45,429 nt of DNA from JAISGQ01 sp045604965 (GTDB lineage: Bacteria; Bacillota; Clostridia; Oscillospirales; Acutalibacteraceae). Location of the stretch: the NCBI GenBank assembly GCA_045604965.1, contig JAZUPB010000042.1, forward strand, positions 1 to 45,429, in the 5' to 3' direction. Shown here piece after piece: positions 16,994 through 25,377 of the stretch (positions within the stretch are counted from its first letter, which is position 1; each line of letters starts with the position of its first letter). A model generated the notes under the pieces. The model saw only the letters and a list, made by a program, of their open reading frames with translations. It had not been told where the DNA came from and ran no database searches. The position numbers and the translations under genes were made by a program.

Positions 16994-17022
16994 ATTTTAG
17001 CAGAACAAGTTAAAATATGCAA
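16994..17022 (-). promoter_or_regulatory. rpmB promoter
   Basis: On the minus strand TTGCAT and TAAAAT are separated by 17 bases, between nth and rpmB. Confidence 0.65.
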
Positions 17023-17053
17023 TAGTTTTTTGAGAAATTTAGAAAGTAATTTA

Positions 17054-17701
17054 TTAAATGGTTTTTGGCACTTCGCACAAGTCGGATATGGGACATTCCC
17101 AGCACTTGGGATTTCGTGCGGTGCATATATCACGTCCGAACAAAACGAAGCGGTGACAGAGGTCGTTTGATTCTGTGGGCTCGCATATCTCTTTAAGCTG
17201 TTTTTCGACCTTGTGAGGATCTTTTGAATCACATAGACCGAGTCGGTTTGAAATACGTATGCAGTGTGTGTCAGCGACAACAGCGGGCTTTCCGTAAACA
17301 TCACCCATCATAAGGTTTGCGGTTTTTCTGCCTATTCCGGGCAATTTGAGCAGACCTTCGAGAGTATCGGGCATAACGCCGCCGAGATCATAGCGTATCA
17401 TTTTGCAGAGCGCCGAAATATCACGCGCCTTTGTGTTGAAAAGTCCGCAGGGCTTGATTATTTCTGCGATATCTTCAACAGATGCTTCGCTCAGAGCCTC
17501 GAGAGTCGGGAATTTTGAAAACAGCACGGGAGTAACGGTATTAACTCTGGCATCAGTACATTGAGCTGCCAGACGCGTGGCGATAAGCAGGTGAAGCGGT
17601 TCTGTGTAGTTAAGTGAGCATACTGCCTCGGGATAAAGCTTTTTCAGCTTATTCACAACAGATGCACAGCGTTTTATCTTAATATTCAGTGTATTGTCCA
17701 T
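17054..17701 (-). CDS. nth: endonuclease III
   Basis: A 215-residue DNA glycosylase/AP lyase for oxidised pyrimidines in base excision repair. The helix-hairpin-helix LPGIGRKTAN carries the catalytic lysine, and VADTHCIRI carries the catalytic aspartate. The C-terminal 4Fe-4S cluster has the exact spacing C-X6-C-X2-C-X5-C (CTARNPKCWECPISDLC). GAGGAGG precedes the ATG. Confidence 0.96.
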   Translation of the reverse strand: MDNTLNIKIKRCASVVNKLKKLYPEAVCSLNYTEPLHLLIATRLAAQCTDARVNTVTPVLFSKFPTLEALSEASVEDIAEIIKPCGLFNTKARDISALCKMIRYDLGGVMPDTLEGLLKLPGIGRKTANLMMGDVYGKPAVVADTHCIRISNRLGLCDSKDPHKVEKQLKEICEPTESNDLCHRFVLFGRDICTARNPKCWECPISDLCEVPKTI

Positions 17702-17719
17702 ATGAATTCCTCCTCATAA

Positions 17720-17748
17720 ATTATACACCTTAAGTTAAAATAACGCAA
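17720..17748 (-). promoter_or_regulatory. nth promoter
   Basis: On the minus strand TTGCGT and TATAAT are separated by 17 bases, just before the nth ribosome binding site. It is divergent from the malQ promoter. Confidence 0.7.
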
Positions 17749-17763
17749 CAGTCACATTGTTCT

Positions 17764-17792
17764 TGCAAACTGTGAAACTGTTGGGTATACTA
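17764..17792 (+). promoter_or_regulatory. malQ-glgP promoter
   Basis: TTGCAA and TATACT are separated by 17 bases, which implies a leader of about 85 bases before malQ. Confidence 0.65.
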
Positions 17793-17805
17793 TATATCGC
17801 GAGTC

Positions 17806-17852
17806 ATTCGCATACAACGCGAATGGCAAAGGTGTGAGCAAAAAATCACACT
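17806..17852 (+). promoter_or_regulatory. two inverted repeats in the malQ leader
   Basis: CATTCGC/GCGAATG (17806-17826, loop 7) and GTGTGA/TCACAC (17833-17852, loop 8) lie between the predicted transcription start and the ribosome binding site. They could be RNA hairpins or operator half-sites for a sugar-responsive regulator. Neither has a U-run. Confidence 0.45.
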
Positions 17853-17886
17853 ATTATCAGTTTCGCTTTCGGGAGGAAGCAGTTAA

Positions 17887-19377
17887 ATGAAGAAACAAAA
17901 AAGATTTAAAAGAGGAGCAGGCATTCTTATGCCGATAACCTCACTGCCTTCTGAATACGGCATAGGAACACTGGGTAAAGAGGCATACCGCTTTGCCGAT
18001 TTTCTTGCCGAGTCAGGGCAGAAGTACTGGCAGGTACTGCCTGTAGGTCCAACGAGTTACGGAGATTCACCGTACCAGTCTTTTTCTGCATTTGCAGGAA
18101 ATCCTTATTTTATTGATCTTGAGACTCTTATTGATGAGGGGCTGCTCACAAAAAAGGATGTGGAAAAAGAGGATTGGGGCAGTGACATAGAAAAAGTTGA
18201 TTATGCAAAGATATTTGAATCGCGATTTAATGTCCTTAGAGTCGCATATTCAAAACAGGATAAAAACGACGCCGGTTTCGCCTTGTTCAAAAAGGAAAAT
18301 AAAGAAGCCCTCGGCGATTACTGCTTCTATATGGCGCTGAAATTCGAGTTTGACAACAAGTCGTGGCTCGAATGGGATGAACCTGTAAGAATGCGTGAAA
18401 AATCCGCAATGGAGAAATATAAAAAACTCCTTGCCGATGAAATTGATTTCTGGTGGTTCCTGCAGTATAAGTTCTATGAACAGTGGAATAAGCTGAGAAG
18501 CTATGTCAACAATATAGGGGTACAGATAATCGGTGATATTCCTATATATGTCGCAATGGACAGTGCAGATACCTGGGCAAACCCCGAGCAGTTCCAGCTT
18601 GACAAAAGAAAGCGCCCCACTGCAGTTGCAGGTGTTCCGCCTGACTATTTCTCCGCTACAGGTCAGCTTTGGGGAAATCCTCTTTATGACTGGGATTATA
18701 TGAAAGAGGACAATTTTTCGTGGTGGAAAAAGAGAATGAGCTTTTCTGCAAAGCTGTATGATATAATCAGAATAGACCATTTTATAGGAATAGTGCGGTA
18801 TTATTCAATTCCTGCCGACAGCGAAACAGCAATGATCGGCGAATATAAGGAAGGTCCCGGAATCGACCTTATTGAGGCTATAAACGAGGCGATAGGAGAT
18901 TCTAGAATTATAGCGGAGGATCTTGGTGTATCTCTTAAGCCTGTCCAGACTCTTCTGAAAAAGATTGGCTATCCAGGCATGAAGGTTCTGGTGTTTGGCT
19001 TTGATTCAGACGCAAAGAACGTGTTTTTGCCCCATCATTTTGAGGCAAACTACGTTGCTTACGGCGGAACCCACGATAATGATACTCTGGTCGGATACTT
19101 TGCAAAGCAGAAGCCTAAGCAGCTTCGGTTTATAAAGGATTATCTAAACGTAAAGCGCACTTGTGATATGCCGAAAGCGGCAATAAAGCTCGGCTATTCA
19201 AGTGTTGCTGATACAGTAATATTCCAGATGCAGGATTATCTCGAGCTTGACAATAAGGCTCGCATAAACTACCCGTCCACAGTGGGCGGCAACTGGGAAT
19301 GGAGAGCAAAGCCCGACTATCTGTCGGCTGAGCTTGCCGAGAGAATAAAGAGACTTACTGTCATATATGACAGATAA
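17887..19377 (+). CDS. malQ: 4-alpha-glucanotransferase (amylomaltase, GH77)
   Basis: A 496-residue cytoplasmic GH77 enzyme that transfers maltooligosaccharide segments between glucans. Family signatures are PTSYGDSPYQSFSAFAGNP near the N-terminus, the nucleophile aspartate in RIDHFIG, the acid/base glutamate in IIAEDLG and the third carboxylate in GTHDND. GGGAGGAAG precedes the ATG. It lies 15 bases before the phosphorylase gene, and together they would turn maltodextrins into glucose and glucose 1-phosphate. Confidence 0.96.
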   Translation: MKKQKRFKRGAGILMPITSLPSEYGIGTLGKEAYRFADFLAESGQKYWQVLPVGPTSYGDSPYQSFSAFAGNPYFIDLETLIDEGLLTKKDVEKEDWGSDIEKVDYAKIFESRFNVLRVAYSKQDKNDAGFALFKKENKEALGDYCFYMALKFEFDNKSWLEWDEPVRMREKSAMEKYKKLLADEIDFWWFLQYKFYEQWNKLRSYVNNIGVQIIGDIPIYVAMDSADTWANPEQFQLDKRKRPTAVAGVPPDYFSATGQLWGNPLYDWDYMKEDNFSWWKKRMSFSAKLYDIIRIDHFIGIVRYYSIPADSETAMIGEYKEGPGIDLIEAINEAIGDSRIIAEDLGVSLKPVQTLLKKIGYPGMKVLVFGFDSDAKNVFLPHHFEANYVAYGGTHDNDTLVGYFAKQKPKQLRFIKDYLNVKRTCDMPKAAIKLGYSSVADTVIFQMQDYLELDNKARINYPSTVGGNWEWRAKPDYLSAELAERIKRLTVIYDR

Positions 19378-19392
19378 TTTTGGAGGAATACA

Positions 19393-21726
19393 ATGAACGT
19401 AAACTATAAGAGCGATATCGAAAAGATTCTCGAACTTTCGGGAAAGTCTATCGCAACAGCCACAGTGAAGGAGCTTTACGAGGCTGTGTCCCGTGCTGCC
19501 TGCACATATGCATACAGAAACTGCGATAAGACAGAGAAGTCTAAGAGAGCGTCATATCTGTCTGCAGAGTTTCTTGTGGGCAGACTTATTTACAGTAACC
19601 TTATGAATCTTGGACTGCTGGATGATACCAAGGCTATCCTTGAGTCAGAAGGCAGAGATATAGGTATGTTTGAGGAGATAGAGGACGACGCACTTGGTAA
19701 CGGCGGTCTCGGCAGACTTGCAGCCTGTTTCCTCGATTCTGCTGCAACTCACGATATCCCTCTCGACGGCTACGGAATCCGTTACCGTTACGGACTTTTC
19801 AAACAGAGGATAGAAAACGGATTCCAGAAGGAATACGCAGACGACTGGCTCAGATGCGGCGATCCTTGGTCTGTAAGACGTGAAGACGAAGCAATTCTTA
19901 TTGAATATGCTGACCAGCAGGTGTGGGCAGTGCCTTATGATATGCCCGTTATCGGTTACGGCGGAAAAACAGTAAATACTCTTCGTCTCTGGCAGAGTGA
20001 GCCTGTCAGCAATTTTGACTTTGACAAGTTCAACAGAAATCTCAGAGAAGAATCTGTCTCAGAGAGAACAAGAGCAGAGCAGATTTCCGACACTCTTTAC
20101 CCCAATGACGAGACTGAAGAGGGCAAACGCCTGAGACTCAAGCAGGAATACTTCTTTTCTGCTGCTTCTGTGCGCGATATGGTCAGAAAGTACGAAGCAA
20201 AATACGGAAGCGATTACAGCAGATTTGCTGATGTATATGCAATTCAGCTAAATGATACGCACCCTGTTGTAGCTATTCCGGAGCTTATGCGAATCCTTGT
20301 TGATGAAAAAGGACTGGACTTCGAATCTGCATTTGCTGTAGCACAGAAGACTTTTGCATATACAAACCATACCGTTATGGCTGAAGCTCTCGAAAAGTGG
20401 AGCACAAAGCTTTTCTTCAGCGTAATTCCTCAGGTGTATGACTTTGTCGTAATGATCGACAGACGTATGCGCGATGAATTTATGAAGAAGGGTATAAAAG
20501 GAAAGGATGCAGAGATATATCACATTATCACGGGTGGAGTGATCCATATGGCACGTCTTGCAATCTATGCAGGACATTCCATCAACGGTGTCGCCTGGAT
20601 ACACACCGAAATCCTCAAAGCAGATGCTCTGAAGGAATGGTATGCTGTATATCCCGAGCGTTTCAACAATAAGACCAACGGCATAACCCAGCGCCGCTGG
20701 CTGGCACTGTCAAACCCCCAACTTTCAAAGTTCATTACCGACCGCATCGGTGACGGCTGGATAAAGAACCTTGATGAGCTCAAGAAGCTTGAGGAATATC
20801 TTGATGATGACAAAGCTATCGAAGAATTTATGCAGATAAAGCAGGCAAAGAAGGATGAGCTGGCAGCGTTTGTAAAGGAACACGACGGCAGACTTCTTGA
20901 TTCGAACTTTATCTATGATATTCAGATAAAGCGCCTTCACGAATATAAGCGTCAGTTTATGAATGCACTTTCCATTCTTTATATCTATTATGCACTTAAA
21001 GAGGGCAGAGTAAAGAGCATCAACCCCACTGCATTTATATTCGGCGCAAAGGCAGCCCCAGGTTATTACAGAGCAAAGGGCATAATCAAGCTCATCAATG
21101 AGATCGGAAACATTGTCAATTCCGATCCTGATGTAAACAAAATGATGCAGGTGCTGTTTGTAGAAAACTACAACGTCACTTATGCAGAAAAGCTGACTCC
21201 TGCAGCCGATATTTCGGAGCAGATATCCACCGCCGGTACAGAGGCATCCGGTACAGGCAATATGAAATTTATGCTCAACGGTGCAGTGACACTGGGAACC
21301 TATGACGGCGCAAATGTTGAGATAGTCAGAGAAGCAGGAGAAGATAACAACTATATCTTCGGCGCAAGAGTTGAGGATATCAAGGCTGTTGAAAACACCT
21401 ATGATCCTGTAAAGATCTATAATGAAGATGCAAACATCAAAAAGGTTATGGATTCACTTGTTGACGGAACTCTTGATGATGACAATTCAGGTATGTTCAA
21501 AGAGCTTTACGATGCTATCCTCAAGGGTGCACACTGGCATAAGCCCGACCATTACTATATTCTTCTCGATCTTGTGCCTTACTGCGAGAAAAAGCTTCAG
21601 GCAATCTCCGATTATTCCGACAGCAAAGCATTTGCAAGAAAGTGCCTTGCAAACGTAGCAAATGCAGGAGCATTCTCAAGCGACAGAACCATCATCGAAT
21701 ACGCAAAGGAAATCTGGAATGTCTAA
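19393..21726 (+). CDS. glgP: glycogen/maltodextrin phosphorylase
   Basis: A 777-residue GT35 enzyme releasing glucose 1-phosphate from alpha-1,4-glucans. Near the N-terminus are YLSAEFLVGR and the active-site region ALGNGGLGRLAACFLDS. The pyridoxal-phosphate lysine lies in the C-terminal EASGTGNMKFMLNG. DIQIKRLHEYKRQ is also typical. It is a little shorter than animal enzymes, as expected for bacterial ones without regulatory extensions. TGGAGG precedes the ATG. Natural substrate, glycogen or short maltodextrin, is not decided by sequence. Pairing with malQ favours maltodextrin. Confidence 0.96.
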   Translation: MNVNYKSDIEKILELSGKSIATATVKELYEAVSRAACTYAYRNCDKTEKSKRASYLSAEFLVGRLIYSNLMNLGLLDDTKAILESEGRDIGMFEEIEDDALGNGGLGRLAACFLDSAATHDIPLDGYGIRYRYGLFKQRIENGFQKEYADDWLRCGDPWSVRREDEAILIEYADQQVWAVPYDMPVIGYGGKTVNTLRLWQSEPVSNFDFDKFNRNLREESVSERTRAEQISDTLYPNDETEEGKRLRLKQEYFFSAASVRDMVRKYEAKYGSDYSRFADVYAIQLNDTHPVVAIPELMRILVDEKGLDFESAFAVAQKTFAYTNHTVMAEALEKWSTKLFFSVIPQVYDFVVMIDRRMRDEFMKKGIKGKDAEIYHIITGGVIHMARLAIYAGHSINGVAWIHTEILKADALKEWYAVYPERFNNKTNGITQRRWLALSNPQLSKFITDRIGDGWIKNLDELKKLEEYLDDDKAIEEFMQIKQAKKDELAAFVKEHDGRLLDSNFIYDIQIKRLHEYKRQFMNALSILYIYYALKEGRVKSINPTAFIFGAKAAPGYYRAKGIIKLINEIGNIVNSDPDVNKMMQVLFVENYNVTYAEKLTPAADISEQISTAGTEASGTGNMKFMLNGAVTLGTYDGANVEIVREAGEDNNYIFGARVEDIKAVENTYDPVKIYNEDANIKKVMDSLVDGTLDDDNSGMFKELYDAILKGAHWHKPDHYYILLDLVPYCEKKLQAISDYSDSKAFARKCLANVANAGAFSSDRTIIEYAKEIWNV

Positions 21727-21743
21727 AACGGCAAATGTTTCGT

Positions 21744-21814
21744 CCACCTTTTCAAAGGTGGCAGAGTCAAGGGACAGAGTCCCTTGTAGGGTTTTAAGGG
21801 ACAACGTCCCTTAA
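21744..21814. repeat. triple-hairpin intergenic repeat
   Basis: Three short perfect hairpins follow one another: CCACCTTT/AAAGGTGG (21744-21761), CAAGGGAC/GTCCCTTG (21768-21786) and TTAAGGGAC/GTCCCTTAA (21794-21814). The second and third share the AAGGGAC core. The set looks like a dispersed intergenic (REP-like) element rather than a terminator, since a proper terminator follows. Confidence 0.6.
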
Positions 21815-21826
21815 CTTAACATACAC

Positions 21827-21858
21827 AAAAACAGGGCAGCGTAAGCTGTCCTGTTTTT
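21827..21858 (+). terminator. malQ-glgP terminator
   Basis: A 14-base stem (AAAAACAGGGCAGC with GCTGTCCTGTTTTT, one G-U) closes a GTAA tetraloop. The right arm supplies the T-run. Confidence 0.85.
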
Positions 21859-21862
21859 GTTG

Positions 21863-21891
21863 TTGCATCTTGTTGTATGCTTTGCTATAAT
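21863..21891 (+). promoter_or_regulatory. promoter of the lipoprotein gene
   Basis: TTGCAT and TATAAT with a 17-base spacer, 33 bases before the ATG at 21924. Confidence 0.75.
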
Positions 21892-21923
21892 AAAGTGTGA
21901 AAAGAAATAAGGAGGACTTATTT

Positions 21924-22781
21924 ATGAAAAAAATCATTGCAATCATACTGGCGGTTTTTATGCTTATCTCTCTCTGTGCCTGTGCTGCAGACACTCCCAA
22001 TGGCGAAGAGGGCCCTGTCGACAGTGCTGACACCAATAATGAAACAGTTGATATTAGCAATACTGACATCGGCGATGATGAATCAGATCCTATAGAAGAT
22101 ACTGATACTGATACCGAAGAAGATACAGCTGATTCTGCCGAAAACAACGATGATGACAGCGAAGAGGTTACTCCTATCGGCGGCGCCGATGAACCTACCG
22201 ACATACTTGTGTCAGATAACGATAAACTTCCCAGTGAAATAAAGTGGGAAGAGACAATTCTTAATGACGAGTTTGCTGGATTCTGCAGAACCTTTACAGC
22301 TTATGCCAAGGATGGCAGTGTTATGTGGACATATAAGACAGGAAACAGTATGGCGGCACAGGTGGAAACCATTGAGTACATAGGAATGTACAATAACCTT
22401 GTCTATATAAATGAACAGGCACTTTACGATTCTGAGGTGAATGTAGAGGGAATGGTAGAGGTTTACGGTCGTTTGCGTGCACTTGATGCAGAAACAGGCG
22501 AGGTGCTTTGGGATAGTACCGATTATGACGGAGGTTCCTCCTCGTGGGATTTTGACGAAGAGGGCAACATCTATATAGGCGGTTATTTCGGACCCGACTG
22601 TATAAAGATAGGCAAAGAGGGCGAGACCTACTGGAAGGTGGGTTCTGCCGACGGCGATGCTTACTGGATGTACAGCCTTGAGTATAAGGACGGAGAGATA
22701 GCCCTTTCATATGAAATGAACGATCTTGGAGAAGAAGAGACAGTTATCATTTCCGCTGAAAACGGAGAGAGACTGAGATGA
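21924..22781 (+). CDS. putative lipoprotein with PQQ-like propeller repeats
   Basis: A 285-residue exported protein. A signal peptide ends in the lipobox LCAC (residues 18-21), so it should be lipid-anchored. Residues 25-100 are an acidic, low-complexity linker rich in Asp, Glu and Thr. The rest contains blades resembling PQQ/quinoprotein repeats: AYAKDGSVMWTYKTG, RALDAETGEVLWDS and DEEGNIYIGG. Only about three or four blades fit, too few for a closed propeller alone. Its ligand is unknown. The last codon overlaps the start of the next gene (ATGA). Confidence 0.82.
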   Translation: MKKIIAIILAVFMLISLCACAADTPNGEEGPVDSADTNNETVDISNTDIGDDESDPIEDTDTDTEEDTADSAENNDDDSEEVTPIGGADEPTDILVSDNDKLPSEIKWEETILNDEFAGFCRTFTAYAKDGSVMWTYKTGNSMAAQVETIEYIGMYNNLVYINEQALYDSEVNVEGMVEVYGRLRALDAETGEVLWDSTDYDGGSSSWDFDEEGNIYIGGYFGPDCIKIGKEGETYWKVGSADGDAYWMYSLEYKDGEIALSYEMNDLGEEETVIISAENGERLR

Positions 22782-23155
22782 AAGAAAAAATAACTCTCTG
22801 CGGTGATAATTGCATCGAATGTCCCCGATATAACGCGAAATCACCGGAAGAGCTGAGCGCAGTTGCCGAGCTGTGGTACAGAGTGGGGTGGAGGGATAAG
22901 GTTGTTTCAAACGAAGAAATAGCCTGTACTGGCTGCTCCTCCCACAAAAGCTGTACCTATAATCTTGTTGAATGTACCAAAGCCCACAGTGTTAAAAAGT
23001 GCAATCAGTGCTCGGAATTTCCCTGCACAAAAATAGATGCCATGCTTTCTCGTTCTGACGAATACCAGAAAAAGTGCAGAGAAGTGTGCTCTGAAGCGGA
23101 ATACACCGCCTTAGAAAAAGCTTTTTTCGATAAGGAGAATAATCTGAAGAATTAA
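22778..23155 (+). CDS. DUF3795 family cysteine-rich protein
   Basis: A 125-residue protein with twelve or so cysteines in pairs, including CGDNCIECPRY, CTGCSSHKSC and CNQCSEFPC, the pattern of DUF3795 proteins that probably bind zinc. Function is unknown. It starts within the stop codon of the lipoprotein gene (ATGA overlap), so it is translationally coupled to it, which is odd for a cytoplasmic metal-binding protein. Confidence 0.82.
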   Translation: MKEKITLCGDNCIECPRYNAKSPEELSAVAELWYRVGWRDKVVSNEEIACTGCSSHKSCTYNLVECTKAHSVKKCNQCSEFPCTKIDAMLSRSDEYQKKCREVCSEAEYTALEKAFFDKENNLKN

Positions 23156-23281
23156 TCGGGTAAGTACTAACAGGATAAGCAGGTTATTTCAAGACAATTT
23201 TGAAAACCGGAAGATAATGTACATCATCGATCTGCTATGGTGCGTTTATGTGAATACTTACGATATTTTGAGGAAACTAAT

Positions 23282-23668
23282 ATGACACAGGAAAAGTTTG
23301 ATATATTAGCAACAGAAAAAGTTAAGGCGCTAATCAATTTTATTGCTTCAAAAAATTATAATAAGTTATCTTCTGTAATGTTGATTGACAATTCGTGGTT
23401 CGGTGAAGAAAAAACACAAGAAAAAGGCATTGCTGTATTTGTTGAATGGATGACTGAACAATTAGCGCTTTGGGCTGAGGACTATGGAAAAGAATTTGTT
23501 GTAGATCCGTTTGATGAGAAAAAACTAAGGATAGGCAAATTGGATAATGGACATTCCTTTACAACATATTTCCCTACAAGTTTTGGCGAAGAACTTGACT
23601 TTTGGTTTGAATTTGATTTTCATACTAATGATAATGAACTGATTTCAAAGTTCAATATTAATATCTGA
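23282..23668 (+). CDS. hypothetical protein
   Basis: A 128-residue acidic protein that I do not recognise with confidence. It begins with a helical region (residues 1-25), then WFGEEKTQEKGIAVFVEWMTEQL, then a strand-rich C-terminal half ending in the acidic, aromatic FGEELDFWFEFDFHTND. The small alpha plus beta make-up could be an NTF2-like or immunity-type fold. GAGGAA precedes the ATG at 23282. An upstream in-frame start at 23237 lacks a site. The gene is A/T-rich compared with neighbours. Confidence 0.7.
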   Translation: MTQEKFDILATEKVKALINFIASKNYNKLSSVMLIDNSWFGEEKTQEKGIAVFVEWMTEQLALWAEDYGKEFVVDPFDEKKLRIGKLDNGHSFTTYFPTSFGEELDFWFEFDFHTNDNELISKFNINI

Positions 23669-23709
23669 TTGTCACTGCAAGTTTATAATGATATACCAAA
23701 AAAAGCAAA

Positions 23710-23741
23710 AAAGGTCGTGTATCATTTGATACACGACCTTT
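23710..23741 (-). terminator. gdhA terminator
   Basis: A 15-base perfect stem (AAAGGTCGTGTATCA and complement) is nearly loopless. On the minus strand it is followed by TTTTTTGC and more Ts. It also lies convergently after the hypothetical gene. Confidence 0.85.
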
Positions 23742-23762
23742 AACTATCTTAGTACAAGAGCC

Positions 23763-25106
23763 TTAGATAATACCCTGAGCCATCATAGCATCAGCAACCT
23801 TGATGAAGCCTGCGATGTTAGCACCTGCAACGAGATCATAGCCGAAGCCGTAATCTGCAGCAGCCTTAACGGAAGCCTCGTAGATGTGCTTCATAATGCC
23901 CTTGAGCTTCTCGTCAACTTCCTCAGCGCTCCAGGAGTATCTCATGGAGTTCTGGCTCATTTCGAGAGCGGAAACTGCAACGCCGCCTGCGTTAACAGCC
24001 TTGGAAGGAGCAACAACACACTTGTCGTGAAGGAATGCAAGTGCATCGTTGGTGGTGGGCATATTGGAAACTTCGATGTAGTACTTTACGCCGTTTGCAG
24101 CGATCTTCTCAGCCTCAGCCATGTTGACTTCGTTCTGAGTTGCGCAGGGCATAATTATGTCAACCTTGGTGCCCCAGGGCTTCTGACCTGCAAAGAACTC
24201 GCAGCCAAACTTGTCAGCATAATCCTGAGCCTTGTTGCGGCCGCTTGCACGCATTTCAAGCATATAGTTGATCTTCTCTTCGGTGACAACACCGTCGGGA
24301 TCATAAACATAACCGTCGGGACCGGAGATGGTTACAACCTTACCGCCGAGCTCAGCAGCCTTCTTAGCTACACCCCAAGCAACGTTGCCGAAACCGGAAA
24401 CAGCGATGGTCTTGCCCTCGAGGGTCTCACCGAAGTTAGCGAGAACCTGCTGTGCATAGTAAACAGCACCGAAACCGGTAGCCTCGGGACGGATAAGGGA
24501 GCCGCCGTAGGAGAGACCCTTACCGGTGAGAACGCCGTTCTCAAATGCGCCCTTGAGTCTTCTGTACTGACCGTAGAGATAACCGATCTCTCTTGCGCCA
24601 ACACCGATGTCACCTGCGGGAACGTCGATGTCAGGACCGATGTGACGGTAAAGCTCGCTCATAAATGCCTGGCAGAAACGCATAATCTCGCCGTCAGACT
24701 TGCCGTTGGGATCGAAGTCGGAACCGCCCTTACCGCCGCCGATAGGAAGGCTGGTGAGGCTGTTCTTGAAGGTCTGCTCAAAGCCGAGGAACTTGATGAT
24801 ACCGGAATATACGTTGGGAGCAAAACGGAGACCGCCCTTGTAAGGACCGATAGCGCCGTTGAACTGTACACGGTAGCCGCGATTTACTCTTGCATTGCCA
24901 TTGTCGTCAGTCCAGGAAACACGGAAGGAGATGAGACGCTCGGGCTCGACCATACGCTCGAGAAGACCTGCCTTCTCATACTCGGGGTGCTTTTCAACAA
25001 CAGGCTCAATAGACTTGAAAACTTCTTCAACAGTCTGAACGAATTCAGGCTCGGAAGCATTCTTTCTCTTGACCTCTTCAAGGACTCTGTTAATGTACTC
25101 GGACAT
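23763..25106 (-). CDS. gdhA: NADP-type glutamate dehydrogenase
   Basis: A 447-residue hexameric-class glutamate dehydrogenase that assimilates ammonium onto 2-oxoglutarate. Family motifs are YKGGLRFAP, the catalytic-lysine loop PIGGGKGGSDFDP, DVPAGDIGVGAREIG and the Rossmann VSGFGNVAWG. Codon use is the highly expressed type, as usual for this major protein in gut clostridia. AGGAGG precedes the ATG. NADP specificity follows from the family pattern and is not proven here. Confidence 0.96.
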   Translation of the reverse strand: MSEYINRVLEEVKRKNASEPEFVQTVEEVFKSIEPVVEKHPEYEKAGLLERMVEPERLISFRVSWTDDNGNARVNRGYRVQFNGAIGPYKGGLRFAPNVYSGIIKFLGFEQTFKNSLTSLPIGGGKGGSDFDPNGKSDGEIMRFCQAFMSELYRHIGPDIDVPAGDIGVGAREIGYLYGQYRRLKGAFENGVLTGKGLSYGGSLIRPEATGFGAVYYAQQVLANFGETLEGKTIAVSGFGNVAWGVAKKAAELGGKVVTISGPDGYVYDPDGVVTEEKINYMLEMRASGRNKAQDYADKFGCEFFAGQKPWGTKVDIIMPCATQNEVNMAEAEKIAANGVKYYIEVSNMPTTNDALAFLHDKCVVAPSKAVNAGGVAVSALEMSQNSMRYSWSAEEVDEKLKGIMKHIYEASVKAAADYGFGYDLVAGANIAGFIKVADAMMAQGII

Positions 25107-25132
25107 AATTATTCCTCCTAAAATGGAATCCG

Positions 25133-25156
25133 ATATGGCGAGGATACGCCATTCGA
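25133..25156 (-). promoter_or_regulatory. hairpin in the gdhA leader
   Basis: ATGGCG and CGCCAT pair around the loop AGGATA in the transcribed leader, just upstream of the gdhA ribosome binding site. Flanking ATAT bases can extend it. Confidence 0.4.
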
Positions 25157-25163
25157 TATAAAT

Positions 25164-25192
25164 ATAATAAAATTTAACGCGTTAAATTGCAA
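25164..25192 (-). promoter_or_regulatory. gdhA promoter with an 18-bp palindrome in the spacer
   Basis: On the minus strand TTGCAA and TATTAT are 17 bases apart. A perfect palindrome, AATTTAACG/CGTTAAATT (25171-25188), fills the spacer and touches both boxes, the position of a repressor operator. The regulator is not identified. Confidence 0.6.
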
Positions 25193-25287
25193 TTGTGAAT
25201 TATTTCAAAATTCAGCCTTTATAGGTCGAAATTTGTATAAGAAATATGTATAGAATGGTAAATTCATTAACCTTTCACAAATAAACC

Positions 25288-25316
25288 TTGATTTTCCGGG
25301 GGTAATAAGATACAAT
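25288..25316 (+). promoter_or_regulatory. htpG promoter
   Basis: TTGATT and TACAAT with a 17-base spacer. The predicted start is near 25323, at the edge of the CIRCE element. Confidence 0.75.
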
Positions 25317-25323
25317 ACAAAAG

Positions 25324-25350
25324 CTGGCACTCTTAAATGGAGAGTGCTAA
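25324..25350 (+). promoter_or_regulatory. CIRCE operator (HrcA binding site)
   Basis: CTGGCACTC, nine bases, GAGTGCTAA. The right arm matches the consensus exactly. The left arm differs from TTAGCACTC at two of the first three bases. Spacing of nine is exact, and it lies at the transcription start, which is the usual place for HrcA repression. Confidence 0.85.
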
Positions 25351-25377
25351 TTATCGATTTTGCAAAGAGGTAAAAAC

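Noticed and set aside
23886..25121. 411-codon open frame antisense to gdhA
   Set aside because: gdhA on the other strand is unmistakable. The antisense frame is open because of its biased codons.
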